This document shows positions 1-11,487 of a stretch of DNA of 64,000 nt, piece after piece. The translations under genes and the position numbers were made by a program. The stretch comes from Geosiphon pyriformis (lineage: Eukaryota > Glomeromycota > Glomeromycetes > Archaeosporales > Geosiphonaceae): assembly GCA_016748015.1 (NCBI GenBank), contig JAAOMT010000429.1, forward strand, positions 124,001 through 188,000, in the 5' to 3' direction. The stretch's first letter is position 1. The number at the start of each line of letters is the position of its first letter. The notes under the pieces are model-generated. The model saw nothing but the letters and a program-made list of their open reading frames with translations. It searched no databases and was not told the origin of the DNA.

Positions 1-180
1 TAATACTTATATCTATAGCAGAGAAATAAGTTATAGTCCTATTAGTAATCTCAACAAAACCAGTATTTTTTAAAGATCTATCCATATAAACTTTAATAAC
101 ATCAAACCAAATTTTATGTAAATATCTTTATATATTAAAAAACCTTTTAAAATCCAAAACATTTAAGCCAAGTGATTTAC
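1..180 (-). pseudogene. LINE RNase H domain fragment
   Basis: Read on the minus strand, about 60 codons resemble the start of the RNase H domain that ends the ORF2 of many fungal non-LTR retrotransposons. The stretch VYMDRSLKN matches the first RNase H motif (hydrophobic-x-D-G-S), with Gly replaced by Arg, a single G-to-A change. One stop lies upstream in the same frame. RT and endonuclease would lie to the right on this strand but are absent, because a decayed LTR starts at 181. The rest of the domain runs off the left edge. It belongs to a different copy from the two LINEs at 47.5-55.2 kb. Domain call by eye only. Confidence 0.5.
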
Positions 181-1124
181 TGTTATAAATAATTATTTGG
201 ATATTAAAATAAATAACAAACTTATAATTTAGTGCTTAATAACTAATAATATTATTAATAGTTTTTGAAGGTTTTTAGATTTAAAGGTTTTGGTTGAGTT
301 TTTTATATAATAAACAGAAATTTATTTGGTAGTTGTTTTTTTAAATTTTTTTTTTAGTGTGAAAACTAATTTAATTTAACTGTTATGTTCTTTTAGTAAG
401 CTATTTTTAAGTTTTTATTTTTGTTTTATGGGTCTTTTATCAAGCTATTTTTGATATCAATATTTTAGTGTTTAATTTTTTAATTAATTGATACACAATA
501 TAAAAACATAAAAAAATAAAAATAAAAATAAAAGAAAATAAAAGAAAAATAAAAAAATAAATAAGAAGTTAATATTTGTTAATAATTATGATTAAAAACT
601 ATTAGTTTAGTGTGGTTAAGTAGTAAATATTATTAACATAAATTACTAATAGAATTGGAAAATAATAATATTAATTCAATAAAAAAAATAATATAAATTG
701 GATAATAAAACAATAATTTTATTTGATATTTAGATAATTTATTTTAAAATATAAAAAACCATTTTTTAAAGAAAAAAATATGTTATTAATATTTATTGTT
801 AACTAATTAAATACTTGTTTGTCTTTTTTTTACTTTTAATACTATTGTTATATATACTTATTTCTTATTATATAAAATCTTACATATTTTTACTCTTTTC
901 TATGCTACTTTTTAAAACTGTGCTCATTTTTTATATATGTACATATTCCTAAAAATATGTTGTAATTTTTTAAAAATATATACATATGTTGAATATTATT
1001 TTCTATTTATTTATTCTTATAATCTGTTTCTCTATTTTTTTTTTGTATCTTTTTTTTATAAGTAATTTTTATTTTTATTTTGAATTAACTCTATTATTAT
1101 TATTTTCTAATATTATATGTTCAA
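181..1124 (-). repeat. Decayed family-1 LTR
   Basis: Starts TGTTATAAATAATTATTTGG at 181 and keeps, in order, blocks seen in the better family-1 LTRs: the ATAACAAACTTATAATTT stretch near 211, a GGTTTTGGTTGAGTTTTTTAT block near 288, an A-rich tract at 500-560 and a TTTAGTGTGGTTAAGTA block near 604. The right end (about 1124) is approximate. No matching 4-bp duplication is visible. It lies between LINE RNase H and a truncated dUTPase, so it may be a solo LTR or the end of a deleted element. Much of its former C/G is now T/A, so it is probably the oldest LTR here. Confidence 0.6.
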
Positions 1125-1130
1125 TTCTGG

Positions 1131-2165
1131 TTTTTAGATCTTTAAATTGGGAGTAGGTTAGATCTGAATGCTACTTGTATCATAGTACTAACTAGAATTT
1201 CTAATGCTATTTTGAGATCTATGCTTACTAGGGAATGTGGGGCTATAACTAGGGATAATTGTCCAGGGTACTATAAATTGAAACCAGCATTGGTGTCATG
1301 TGTTCTTTCAGAGCAGATTCCTTCTTCGTTGTTACTGTACTATCTTACTTCTAATTTTTTAGAGAGGTTGGAATAAGCGAGATACTGTTCTGTTTCTGTA
1401 GTCTCATTTGGCTCTTGAAACAGCCTGTTCTCAATTATTAATTTGGTTTTTTCTTCGGGTTCTAGTAGTTTGTTGATAGGATATAATGTTCTCAGCAGTG
1501 AATTGAACATGAGATCACATTCATTGCAGTACTAGAAATGGCAAGGGATTAGGCAATAATCACATAATTTTGTGTTTAAGTCAGCTAGTCTCTGTTTCTG
1601 TTTTTTCAGGTCAGGGCCAATTCTTAATATCAATCTTGAAATGCATCTGGGTCATCTGTGAAAAAATCTTTGGTGATATAATCAGGTCCATCGTATTTGG
1701 GTACAAATGGATTTTCTTTGATTTCTCATATTTCGCTAAGTGTGGCACCTTCGACTTTGGCACTTGTCATTCTCCATATTTCATGCTCATTGTATGGGTA
1801 ACTATCCAATCAATTGAGTGTTTGTCTCCAGATGTTCTTGATCAGGGTTCCCTTTTGTACCCAATTGTTGATCAAGATGGTATATTGACACACTTCATCG
1901 CATGTTCCTTCTCTGCCGGGTACATTATTCCAGAGCCCTTTATCTGGCAGGCTTTCACTACAGGCAAGACATGGCGTATTGTCTCATTTGCCTTGCCGTT
2001 TTGGTTGTCCAAATTTTTCCAACACACAGAGTCTACAGTAATATTTGGTGGCAGTTGGCCATTCTTCATCATCTTCAATACATGTGCCTATCAAAGATAG
2101 CTTCTTTCCACAATCAGCACAGATTAGCTTTGGAGGTTGATAAAATGGGTTTCTTTGATTGCTAG
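1131..2165 (-). pseudogene. E5 Cys-rich module and dUTPase N-terminus (truncated)
   Basis: The minus strand at about 1900-2120 encodes the Cys-rich module found between protease and dUTPase in the related elements, with CxxC pairs and a conserved PKRQGK stretch partly lost. At about 1134-1330 it encodes dUTPase motif 1 (DTNAGFNL, expected AGFDL) and the strand before motif 2 (IDLKIALEI), then stops within motif 2 near 1131. Stops interrupt the frame. In the family this trimeric enzyme hydrolyses dUTP to keep uracil out of new DNA; here motifs 3-5 are missing, so no activity is expected. Confidence 0.65.
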
Positions 2166-2415
2166 TTGGGTAGTCCCATGATGGAGGTTCTTCTTTAGCT
2201 CTTCCTTTTTCCTTCTCTTCTCAGATTGGTGGTGGCAGTAATTCTGTTCAGAGGTCATCTGTCCAGAAAACTTGATAAGTTTCTATGATTGGTGGTGGTA
2301 TTGTGTCCTCAAATTTGATCAATGGTTGTTCCCTGTCTTGAGTTTTGAAATATCCACATGTAACAGAAACTCGGGCATGCTGCCCATTGAACGTGATTTG
2401 GAGTTTTTGGGTGTT

Positions 2416-2871
2416 TCAATTGAAAGTAGCATTGGCTTTTGATAACCAATCATTTTTTACAAGGGCTTGGTATTGAGTTGCTTTCATAATGAGCACTTTG
2501 ATAGGAATTTGAATTCTATTGATTTTGAAAGGAAAATTGTTAATTTCCCCTATTGGAGTTTTTGTGTTTCCGTCTGTGGTGATTATCCTAGTGGTAGCAG
2601 CATGATCCACTCAGCGATCTAGTTGATCTATGAATTGTTTTGTGATTATACTACTGGCTGATCCACTGTCAAGTATTAGCTTAATGTCTAAATTTCCAAT
2701 TCTAGCTTCAGTGTACATGGCCATTATGGGTTTATCATGGTTAATGATGGCTCCACTAAACAGACTAGTGGTATGTAGATTATCCACGTCAAAGGAGAAA
2801 ATAGTGGCAAAAGTAGTGTTTTCTGTAATAATGGCAGATAGAATAGTATAGGGGGTTTGGTTTTGACTCAA
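2416..2871 (-). pseudogene. E5 retroviral-type aspartic protease
   Basis: One frame of about 150 codons with a single in-frame TGA near 2608. It contains the catalytic LDSGSASSI motif (D-S/T-G), a hydrophobic approach strand (NLDIKLI), and the conserved C-terminal QYQALVKNDWLSKANA segment that ends this protease region in all related copies here. The enzyme would cleave the Gag-Pol precursor. The TGA replaces a codon that is Gln or Arg in sister copies, consistent with CGA to TGA. DSG is intact, so this is among the better preserved parts of E5. Confidence 0.8.
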
Positions 2872-3099
2872 AGAGTTGGGAAGTTCTTCTACATCTTTTC
2901 CTTCTAAAGGTGTAGGGCTATCAAAATCTTGGGTTTTGTTAAGACCAAAATAGAAGGCTTGATTCGAGTATCTAAATAGTACTGGTCAAGACAAGACATA
3001 ACCATGATTGATGAGTCACGCTGGTCCACTATTAGTTTGCATTTGATTGTTATTGGAGTTTTTCCATCCTTGATTGTAGTTAATTGCACAAAGTCTTAA

Positions 3100-4877
3100 T
3101 TGGTTATAAATAGGGTTTTGATACTGAGGGGCTGTTTGAGCCAGTGGCTGTAATGGCTGGTAATAGTTTGAAGATGGTTGTTGGTTATATGTGAATGGTT
3201 GTAAGTATTGGGGTGGTAGATATTAGGGTGGGTATTGTGATCTCATAGCCTGCAGATATCTTGGTTGTTGATATTGATTTCCTCAGTTCTGGTCTACTAA
3301 TTTCTGTTGGCAATTCCAAGCAATATGTCTAGATTTCTGACAGTAGTAATAGTTGTAAAGATTGAATCTCCAAGGTTGTTGCTGTTGCTGATGGTTCTAG
3401 TGCTGTGGGTATTTTCTGCTGTTGTTATTTTCTTTCCGTTGTGGTAGTTGGTAGGTTTCTGCAGTTCTGGCTAAGAATCTCTCAATTTTCTGAGTTAATT
3501 TCTCACTTAATTGGGTGATTTTTGTGTCAATATCAGAGGCTTCATTAATGGCCAAGTTGATGGCTTGAGTATGATTCACTTTTTGTTCTGCAGACTCAAA
3601 ATCACGGGCAAGAGTAACTGCTTCTTGTAAGTTTGTTGGGTGGCGGGGTCTTACTGATTGTAAGATGTTACTTCTTAACTTTTTAACAAATTGATTAAAA
3701 ATTTGTCTGGAAGTGTAATAGTTTCTCTTGATTGCCTGAACCTGTCAAAGAATTTGATTAAACTGTCTAAAATAAGTGGTCATGGCTTCATGATCTTTTT
3801 GTTTTACTATGCTGAACTGATTTTGTAATCTGATGAGTGTATTAAGGTCACAAAAATATTGTAGAAAAGTAAGCTTAAAAGCAGCAAAGTCAATTGGTTT
3901 TTTTGTCAAACTTTGATACCACGAATCTGCAGTTCTTGTTAGGAAGAATGGCAGTACTTGAATAGCTCTGTCATCATTCCAATTTTTGGTGGTAATCACT
4001 TTCTTGGCTTCTGCAATCCATAAGTATGTGTTGTCTTTTTCACCAGAAAATTTTTCTAATTTGGTGATATTTTTATAAGCCATGATCTGGTTGATGAGTG
4101 GAGGGCTTGAGGAAAGCAGTGTCCATGTTTTAGAGGGTTTTCCGGATGCAAGTTCTAGTTGTTTTCCTTTGTCATTGAAACCAATAGGTTGTAAAATAGC
4201 TGTCTTTTCCATAAGGAGGTTTGTAGTTTCTGCTAAGATTTGTTCTGTTAATGGTTCCCAAGTTGACGTATTCCTATCTGTTTTACTAATTGTGGGGGTC
4301 AGATTTCCAAACAACGATCCGTATTCTCCTAAAGATTTGGTCCAACTGTGGTGACCCCAAGGGTGTGGATTTCCAGGAGTTCATAGTGTTTCCGACTGGA
4401 TTTCCAGGGTTGGGTTGAACACAATTCTACTTTGAGGTGTCTGATGATATAATGGAGTTGTTGGGGAAAGAAATCTTGGTTTTTTGTTGACAGTAGATTG
4501 AGTTTGTTCCCTTCTGGTTGTTGAATTAGATCCCAACTCATTTTTTTCTAAGTCTAATTCCCCTGGTTGGTTTACTTGAAAAAAACATTTTTCCACGTAA
4601 TTTTTAATGTCTGTATCAATTATATAAAAGGTTTCAGTGATGGCTTGTGTTGTGGTGTTTGTTGAGTATCCTAATAATTTGTGGTGGATCTGTTCACCAA
4701 GCTTTTTTGTATCTGTTGATCAGTCTAACAAACAGTCAATTTTTGTGTTGATGTAGTTACAAAAATCACTTTTTGCATTAATGATTTCAGCTAGTATTCC
4801 TAAGTCTTCTCGTAAGTATTAAAATAGTGCTCTTCTGTACGGGAGTGGTTCTTTCCTACTGTTCCAATAGTCGCCAT
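3100..4877 (-). pseudogene. E5 gag (capsid/nucleocapsid), broken
   Basis: Starts at an ATG (4877) in good context (AAAATGGCG) 63 bases after the LTR. The best preserved part (3745-4314, 189 codons) contains the retrotransposon-gag core: a FSGEKDNTYLWI segment, then a helix-rich block ending AFKLTFLQYF. The nucleocapsid knuckle at about 3320-3360 reads YYYCQKSRHIAWNC, so the first Cys of CX2CX4HX4C is now Tyr. Gln-rich, Tyr-rich sequence follows. There are many stops and frameshifts, especially at 4400-4800. This is the only dUTPase-class copy here that keeps ATG at the gag start; the others have GTG there. Confidence 0.75.
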
Positions 4878-4919
4878 TTTTGTGAATATCTGGGGTGTTC
4901 TATCTCTGTGGATTTTATA

Positions 4920-4937
4920 ACCTCACAGAGAGCACCA
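4920..4937 (-). other. E5 primer binding site
   Basis: On the minus strand, TGGTGCTCTCTGTGAGGT begins two bases after the LTR end. TGG would pair with the CCA end of a tRNA; the tRNA cannot be named from this alone. Confidence 0.75.
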
Positions 4938-4939
4938 AA

Positions 4940-5934
4940 TGTTATGGGTAGAATTCCATGTTTATGGTGTTTATGTTTGGTGCTCTACTTTAGCCTTTCA
5001 AGTTTGTATGTTTTTCTTAGTGTCAGTGTTATCAGTCTCTGAAAGTCTATTCCTGTATGTGAATTTACCTATTGAGTTCTTTGGTTATAAGGCACAGAGT
5101 TTATCTCTTGTTGATTGCAACTTTTCTGTCAATGTAAACATTTTTCTCCGAGCTAACAAGTGCAGTTATTAGGGTCTGGCATTGTCTTTTCACCCTTCTG
5201 GTAAGCTAACAAAATAATATTAATATCCAAAACTGTAGGGGGAGCTTCTCTCTTTTACTAGGCTATCACAAAGTCTATTCCAAGACAGTCAATTTTTTAA
5301 TGTTGTCACTCTATACAAAAAAAAAGAAAACAAAAGAAAACAAAAAGAAAATAAGAGAAAATGAAAAAAAAAAGAAAAGAATTAATTTTCATCAATCACT
5401 GTGATCAAGAGCAATTGGTCTAAGTTGTTAATATTCAAGGCATTTATGCTAATAGCATCTGTTATAGAATGAAGGTAATTAACAATAATTCAATTAAAAC
5501 GTAGAAGTTGGGAGAACATAGGTTTGTGAGTTTGAAATATTTGATTTTATTTTGGAATGTGTGTATAGGCTAAAATATGAGAGAGTAAAGGAAAATTAAT
5601 TCTTGTCTAGCTATCTGTTCTTTTTCTAACTTCTACGACTACTTGTTTTTATATATTCTTTTGGTTTTATAGGATTGCTTTCAATTGTTACATTATCACT
5701 AGCTATTGCTTTGTTATTTCTATTATTGCTTTGTTATTTTATGTTATTGCTAGTTATTTTATGTTATAACACGTTATCTGGCATTATTACATGTTATTCT
5801 GTGTTATCCTATATTATAATGTGTTATCTTGCATTATCCTAAGTTACAATGCATTATTCCATGTTATTGTGCATTATTTTGCGTTATATCACATTTTGTT
5901 TACATTTTGGTCATGTTTTTCTACTTGGGTAACA
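4940..5934 (-). repeat. E5 5' LTR (995 bp)
   Basis: On the plus strand it runs from TGTTATGGG (4940) to GGGTAACA (5934), next to the primer site on one side and ATGC target sequence on the other. In element orientation it contains a U3 array (see 5690-5895) and a T/C-rich tract (complement of the A-rich stretch 5311-5378). No second copy of this LTR is in the window, so its age cannot be judged. Confidence 0.8.
5690..5895 (-). repeat. U3 array of TGTTATT/TGCATTA-type units in the E5 LTR
   Basis: Degenerate units of about 12-15 bp containing GTTAT or CATTA are repeated across roughly 200 bp, for example TGTTATCTTGCATTATCC. It lies about 40-245 bp from the U3 end of the LTR, the same position as unrelated arrays in the other LTR families. 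Confidence 0.7.
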
Positions 5935-6154
5935 ATGCTTTTCTATAGCTAAGAGATTTATTATTTATATAGCTATCAAAAGTAGTCAATGATCAAGTCA
6001 ATGACTAAATCAATAATCAAATCAATGATTAAATCAATAGTCAGGTTATTGATTAGGTCAATGATTACTATCTAAAAATAAAATGGTTAATTATGTGACA
6101 TTAATGGCTAATACATGTAATAATTAATAAGAAGTATAGATTTCAACCATAATA
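5935..6154 (-). repeat. E3 3' LTR, U3 end only
   Basis: Matches 47251-47518 of the right LTR from ATGCTTTTCTATAGCTAAGA to the terminus, here ATAATA instead of GTAACA. It includes the GTCAATGATTA array (5985-6065). The rest of this LTR lies left of E5, outside the window. Confidence 0.85.
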
Positions 6155-6690
6155 TTATTTTCTCTAAAAAAATTAAGCTCTGGCAAAATCAAGCTATTTA
6201 TGATGTAATCTATTTGAAAAGTTTTATCTAACTTAAAGCTAACTAGTTTGTTGAAGTCTTTTGTGGATAGGATATATAATACTTGAGATAAAATGAGTTT
6301 TGTATCCAAGAAACCAAATCTTTGTATTAGGGTTTTGGCTTTTTTAGCAATAGTTAAAACTCTTAGAACATCTAACTATATAATGCCCAAAATTTCTGCC
6401 TGTATCTCTAAAGTTGTTTTTTTTATGAGTTTTATATTCTCTATGATTTCTCCAAAATGACCATAGAGTTTTAATTGCCTTCTATATGACAAATTTTTGT
6501 TTATGGACAAGATTTCTTGGATTGTTTTTCCAATTGTACTAAAAGATGAGAGTATAGCTGCTGTTATACTTTCTAACAGATATTTATCTATTTTGCTACC
6601 AATTTTTTTTTTGGTAGTGGTTTTTTTTGGTCTAATAACAGTATGTGTTCTATTGTTATCCATTATAATAATTTGTTTTTCAATGATCAA
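6124..6690 (-). pseudogene. E3 downstream ORF of unknown function
   Basis: ATG at 6690 opens a Lys-rich frame (PKKTTTKKKIGSKIDKYLL) of about 189 codons with one in-frame TAG near 6375, continuing through the polypurine tract and a few codons into the 3' LTR. No signal peptide, clear membrane segment or zinc motif is visible; it looks helical and basic. Integrase C-terminal sequence lies just upstream. Position and length match downstream ORFs in the dUTPase-class elements, and YRRQLKLYGHFGEIIEN resembles YKLRAALRLYNLFYTCEN in E4. Function unknown. Confidence 0.55.
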
Positions 6691-6842
6691 AATAGCATTT
6701 AAATAGTTTTTGATCCAATACTTATGGAAAATATAGAAAGCATTTTGAATGTTTTAATCCAGAAAATAATTGTTTATGTCAATTGAAGATACTTCTGTTT
6801 TAGGAATGGTGCATTTATTTATACTTAATTTTTGCTGATTAT

Positions 6843-8150
6843 TTGGGTCAGTATAACTACAACAGGCAACCAATTAGATCGTTTATGATATTTCTTGAGT
6901 CATGTACCATGAACAGAATGATCATTGAAGATTGTTCTGGATTGATCTTAAAGAATATAAGAACCATTGTTCAAAACTTTGTTGACTATAAAGAGTCTTT
7001 TCTACTGGCTAGAGAATTTATTATCATAAACATTGTCTCTGTTTGAATAGTATTCTAATACCAAATTACTAATACTTAAAAAAAGTGTTTTATAGATTTT
7101 CTTTTTCTTAAGTTTTTCTTGGAACTGTCTTATCTTTTCAAAAGCAATTATTCATGTTTCTACCAAGGAATCAAGAATGGTGTCAAGTCTTCTTTGCAAA
7201 ATGTTTTTGTAATTTTCTATTGTGATTTCAAAGGGTATTGTCTCAATATTAATTTCTATTGGTAGTGTTGTCATGCATTCATAGAGCAAATAAAAAGGTT
7301 CATAACTTGTTATGTCATGATTCACAGTTCTATAAGCAAACAAGACTGAAAGCAGTACTTTGTCTCATAAGTTTGTTTCTTCACTGGTTTTGGCTAGGGT
7401 TTCTATTAAAACGTTCTATTAGGTCATTTGTTTAAAAGTGATAAGGAGAAAAAAGTTTATAATGTATTCCTATTTTTTTACAAAGTTTTTTAACCAGTGT
7501 ACTGAGAAAAGCTCTTTTTCATCAAATAAAAGTTTTTTGGGACAGCCATGATAACAGATAATATCTTTATAAATAAAATTGGCTATTGAAATTGCTGTTT
7601 GGTCTGAAGTGGCTCTTGCTTCTACCCACTTTGTAAGATAATCAATATCTGTGATAATATATTTATTGCCATCAGAAATTATTGTTAAAAGTTTAACAAC
7701 ATCTATATCAATTCTGTCAAATAGTTAATTAACAGAGATTAAATGGATATCTTCTTTGTAATTGGGTTTGCCTCTTTTTTGGCAGATGTTACAAATTTTG
7801 ATGTATTTAGCAATGTTCTTTTCAAAAGTAGGCCAATAATAGTGAGCTAAAGTTTTCTGAATTGTTTTTGTTTTTCCAAAGTGTCTAGCTAATAGGTTAG
7901 TGTGCATATTGTATATTATAATTTCTTTTTTTTCAAATCTGATAACTCTCTAAGGACAGTCAGGATCTTTTTTGTTTTTTTTATATAATTGGTTCTGGCA
8001 GATCAAATAAAAATTTGATTGTTTGCACAAATGTTCTCTTTGCTGTCAAGTATATTCTGGTGAATATTGTCCTTTACCCAAAAATTCTATTAAGACAGAG
8101 TAGTTGTCCAAGTTTATTATCATGTTTGTTTGTGAAGGAATTACTAATAA
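6843..8150 (-). pseudogene. E3 integrase
   Basis: The zinc-binding HHCC domain is preserved at 7725-7907: MHTNLLARHFGKT, then CNICQKRGK. The core follows in pieces: IDYLTKWVEA carries the first catalytic Asp (about 7640), LLFDEKE the second (about 7530); the region of the catalytic Glu is broken. The C-terminal segment MFAYRTVNHDITSYEPF (7152-7343) is typical of gypsy integrases, and a KVLNNGSYILKINPE barrel-like stretch follows near 6950. Several stops. It would join element cDNA to the chromosome; inactive here. Confidence 0.8.
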
Positions 8151-9600
8151 TTAGATTAGTTTAATTTAAAAGATTGTACTATCACTGAATAGTAAGTTTA
8201 GAAAAAACATTAGCATTTTGATAATTTGCTCTTTTGCAGTATTAAATATTATAGTTAAATTGATCCAAGTAGAGTATTCACTGAGTTATTTATTTGTGTT
8301 CTATTTTTTTTTTATTGTGCAGTCAAACCAAGGCTTGATGATTTGTTACTACTACGAATTTCACACCAAGAAGATATTGATCCCAGTAACTAGTAGCCCA
8401 AACTACTGTTAAACATTTTTGTTCAATAATTGAATAGTTCTTTTCTGCTGGTGTAAGAAATCTACTGGCATATGCTATGATATGTTTTTTGCCATTTTTA
8501 TCTTTCTGTAAAAGGATAACATCAAGTCTATAGCCAAATACATTAGTGTGAAAAATAAAAGATTGGTCCAGATTAAATTGCTTAAGGATTGGTTTAGTAA
8601 CAAGTTTTTCTTTCAGAATTTCAAAAGCTTTTTATTAATAAGTGTCCCAGTAATAATTGACATTTTTCTTGAATAGCTGATTAAGAGGAAAAACAATTTT
8701 GGAAAAATCCTTAATAAATTTGTAATAGTAAAAAGCCAAACCAAGAAAAGAGCATAGTTCAAAAACATTATTGATTGTCTAATGTTTTGAACTTTTTTAA
8801 CTTTAGCTGGATCAGAAAAGCTTTTATCTTTTGTAATAAAATGACCAAGAAACTGGGTGAATTAATGTCCAAAAAAAGATTTGATTAGATTGATCTTAAA
8901 ACCAGCATTTTTGAGCAGGTTAAAAACTTTTTGCAAGTGTTTAAAATGTTCATTCCAGGTTTTTGAGTAGACCATTATGTTATCTAAGTAGATCAGAACA
9001 AAGTTTCTTTTTACTGATTCAAATACTTTGTCTATTAGGCATTAAAAAATAAAAGAGACATTAGTGAGATCAAAAAACATAACTATGAATTCATAAGTGT
9101 CATATATGGTAATAAAGGCAGTTTTTTTTTTGCTTTTTGGATCCATCTCTACTTACCAGAATTCAGCAGTTAAGTTAATGGTTGAAAAAAAAGCAGTACT
9201 ATTGAATTTATCTAACATTGCATTAATTTTGGGAAGTAAGTATATGTCTCTTATAGTAATAGTATTTAATTGGCAGTAATCAATACAAAAGCATAAAGTT
9301 CTACTTTTTTTGGATATTACTATGACTAAAAAAGCCCATTCATTCTTGGTTTTTTTGTATAAATCCAAGATTTTTTATCTGGTTTATCTCTTTCTTGATG
9401 AACTTATTATTGTGTTAATTGAATTAATAAGACTTCAAATAAATGGGGCAAGTTTTTTTTGTGGTGATGACATGTTGTATTATATGAGTTTATCCAGGGA
9501 TATTACCTTCTTTTAAGATAACTGGACTATTTCTAGCCAACAGATTTTCAATGTTTACTTTTTTTTTTTAGAGGAAAGTTCTTTTTGTTTTGTAATTAGT
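8151..9600 (-). pseudogene. E3 reverse transcriptase and RNase H
   Basis: RT motifs in order on the minus strand: AFLVIVISKKS and FCIDYCQLNTI (about 9270-9340), FFSTINLTAEFW (expected FSTLDL.SG.W, so the motif A Asp is Asn), then LIYLDNIMVYSKT near 9010 (YLDD expected). Thumb (FLGHFITKD) and the start of RNase H follow to about 8160, with more stops. Asp-to-Asn at two sites abolishes polymerase chemistry, and both are single G-to-A changes (GAT/GAC to AAT/AAC). Confidence 0.8.
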
Positions 9601-10554
9601 AATTGAATTTCAAGTGATTCATTCTCAAAAAACTTCTGTACTTCTTTTAGTTCTTCTCTGGATATCAAACTAATTGGCTCCCAATCTTTGTAATAAATTA
9701 GGCAAGACTTGCATTTATTACTAAGAGAATACAAAGGTTTATTGCACTAATATTTGGCACAAAAACTATATTACCAATAGCTGTATTTGGCTTTCTTGCC
9801 AGACTTTCTGTCAAAGGTTTTTTTGAGAATATTATAGTAGAATCAGCAAATTAGCTTGCCATTTATCATGATTTTTTCTTTGTCAGCTTTAATATTGTTC
9901 AGTGGCTTGCTATTGCTGATGAAAATAGTATAGACAAGTTTAGCAGTTTCTTCTTGTTCTTCTTGATTTTCTTTATTATTGCTTTCATCATCACTTTCAT
10001 TATTATCTGATTTATCTGATTGCTTATTTTCTTGATTCTGCTTGGGAACTGAAGAAGTTGTCCAATAACAACATTTAATCACAATGGGTTTTTTACTACA
10101 TTTGATGATTAGCTTACAAAGTTCGTAATTAAGCAAAATTTTTGTCTTCTTAAGCCATTTATTGTTAACAATAATAGTGTATTCTTTTGCTTCAGATACT
10201 TTCATGTCAGTCTTAATGCTGATATTATTGATGTAAACAGGAATAGCTTTGGTTATACTCAGATCTTTCTTTTTGTTACCATGTACATTGGTTATTGGTC
10301 AAGTAGAAGGCTTATTAATCTTTCTGCCAATTGCTTCAAGAAAGTGTTTGGCAATTACACTAACAGATGATTTACTGTCTAGAATCAGATTAATGAAGTA
10401 ACCAGTTACTTGGGCTTTGCAAATTAGAGGAGTAACATTGCTATTGTCAACAAGTCCTACTTGATGAAGACACTTGTTGGTTTTTGGAATCTTTTTCTTT
10501 AAAATCAATGATTTGTGAAGATTTTTTTTAAACTGTAAATGGGTTATTAACTAA
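9601..10554 (-). pseudogene. E3 protease and acidic linker
   Basis: The protease core NLILDSKSSVSVIAKHF at about 10350-10400 has DSK instead of DSG. Downstream (9843-10205) is a 120-codon open stretch with two Cys pairs (YELCKL, IKCCYW) followed by an Asp/Glu/Asn/Ser-rich acidic linker (SDNNESDDESNNKEN). No dUTPase motif occurs before RT, unlike the family-1 and family-2 elements. The N-terminal part of this frame continues at 34974 on the far side of E2; joining the two through one CCAG keeps the frame open. Confidence 0.75.
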
Positions 10555-11423
10555 TGTTACTTATAGAATATAGGAAGTATATTAGCATATAAATTAGCCA
10601 ATCAAAAGTAGCCATAGTAAATGTGAAATTCCAGGATTTTTCTCAGAGAAATTGCAGGATTCCAAGAATTTCAAGATTCTTATACAAAAAATTACAGAAT
10701 TCTAGAATTCTCGAATTTCTCTCAAAAGAATTGCAGAATTTCAAGAATTTCAGGATTTCTGAAGTGAAGAATTGAAGAATTAAGGAATCTTAATTATGTA
10801 TATATAGTAGTAACATTAGAAGTAGAAAAAACAAACTTTTTAGTTTAGATTTAATCTAAGCAACTTTCCACTTCACAAATATTAATAAATAATTATTTAC
10901 TATCTCAAATCTATTGTCCACTATCAATCTTTTATGTTGATAGTATCAAATACTTGATTATACTGGAACAATAGCTCTTGATCATGGTTATTAATAGAAT
11001 ACTAATATTAATTGCCTTAGCTTATTTTTTTTTATTCTCTTTTATTTTTCTTTCTTTTATTTTTTGTTTTTTCTTGTTGTTAACTAATTTGATTAAGAAT
11101 AAAGCACTAAGTTATTAATGTCAAAGATAGCCTGGTAAAAGACTCCCAAAAAAGGATATAAAGTTTGATAATTGAAGAATAGTTTATCAGAAGGACATTT
11201 CTGCCAGATTACTGGCCACCATACTAAGAAAGAAATTTGATGGAATTGCAATTCCAAGAGACTACTGAAACACTATTGACTCTCTGTCTATTATACAAAG
11301 AACTTCAACTCAAATCTTCAAATCACAAAAAAAAACTTTTAGAAACTAACATCATTATATCAATTGAGTACCAAGTTATGAGTTTGTTATTTGCATTAAG
11401 ACTCCAAATAAGCACCAGTAATA
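10555..11423 (+). repeat. E2 5' LTR (869 bp)
   Basis: TGTTACTTATAGAATATAGG start; end degraded to GTAATA, then TT and the primer site. It has the family-1 U3 array of GAATTCC/GGATTC units (10625-10780), a TATATATAG box near 10800, and a T/C-rich tract at 11025-11085. Confidence 0.9.
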
Positions 11424-11425
11424 TT

Positions 11426-11443
11426 TGGTGCTTTTTGTAAAGT
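11426..11443 (+). other. E2 primer binding site
   Basis: TGGTGCTTTTTGTAAAGT, two bases after the LTR; a C-to-T/G-to-A decayed form of the TGGTGCTCCCTGTGAGGT seen in E1. Confidence 0.75.
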
Positions 11444-11487
11444 ATAATCTAACAGAAAACCAACACTAATAGCACCCATTCAAAACA

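Larger units (their letters stand above)
1131..5934 (-). mobile_element. E5: truncated Ty3/gypsy-type element, 5' half
   Basis: A 5' LTR (4940-5934), primer site, gag, protease, Cys-rich module and the first part of a dUTPase, all on the minus strand. Coding similarity stops near 1131 inside dUTPase motif 2; RT, integrase and the 3' LTR are not in the window. It was inserted into the left LTR of E3: its right end GTAACA is followed by ATGC (5935-5938), and the intact E3 LTR at 47251 has ATGC at the homologous point (CTTAT-ATGC-TTTTCTA). Its LTR is unlike the other families. The left end of the insertion is outside the window or deleted. Confidence 0.75.

Noticed and set aside
181-1124. 3' LTR of E5
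   Set aside because: It resembles family-1 LTRs, not the E5 5' LTR at 4940-5934, and there is no polypurine tract next to it.
1570-2100. 176-codon plus-strand frame as a membrane protein gene
   Set aside because: It lies opposite the E5 Cys module and pol linker; hydrophobic composition comes from the complement of Lys/Asn-rich codons.
5690-5895. CRISPR-like array of short repeats
   Set aside because: Units are degenerate, have no spacer/repeat regularity, and lie in the U3 of a eukaryotic LTR.
5460-5934. TGTTATAGAATGAAGG at 5460 taken at first as the start of the left E3 LTR
   Set aside because: The following sequence does not align with the E3 LTR; the true E3 match begins at 5935 after GTAACA and the ATGC target, so 5460 lies inside the E5 LTR.
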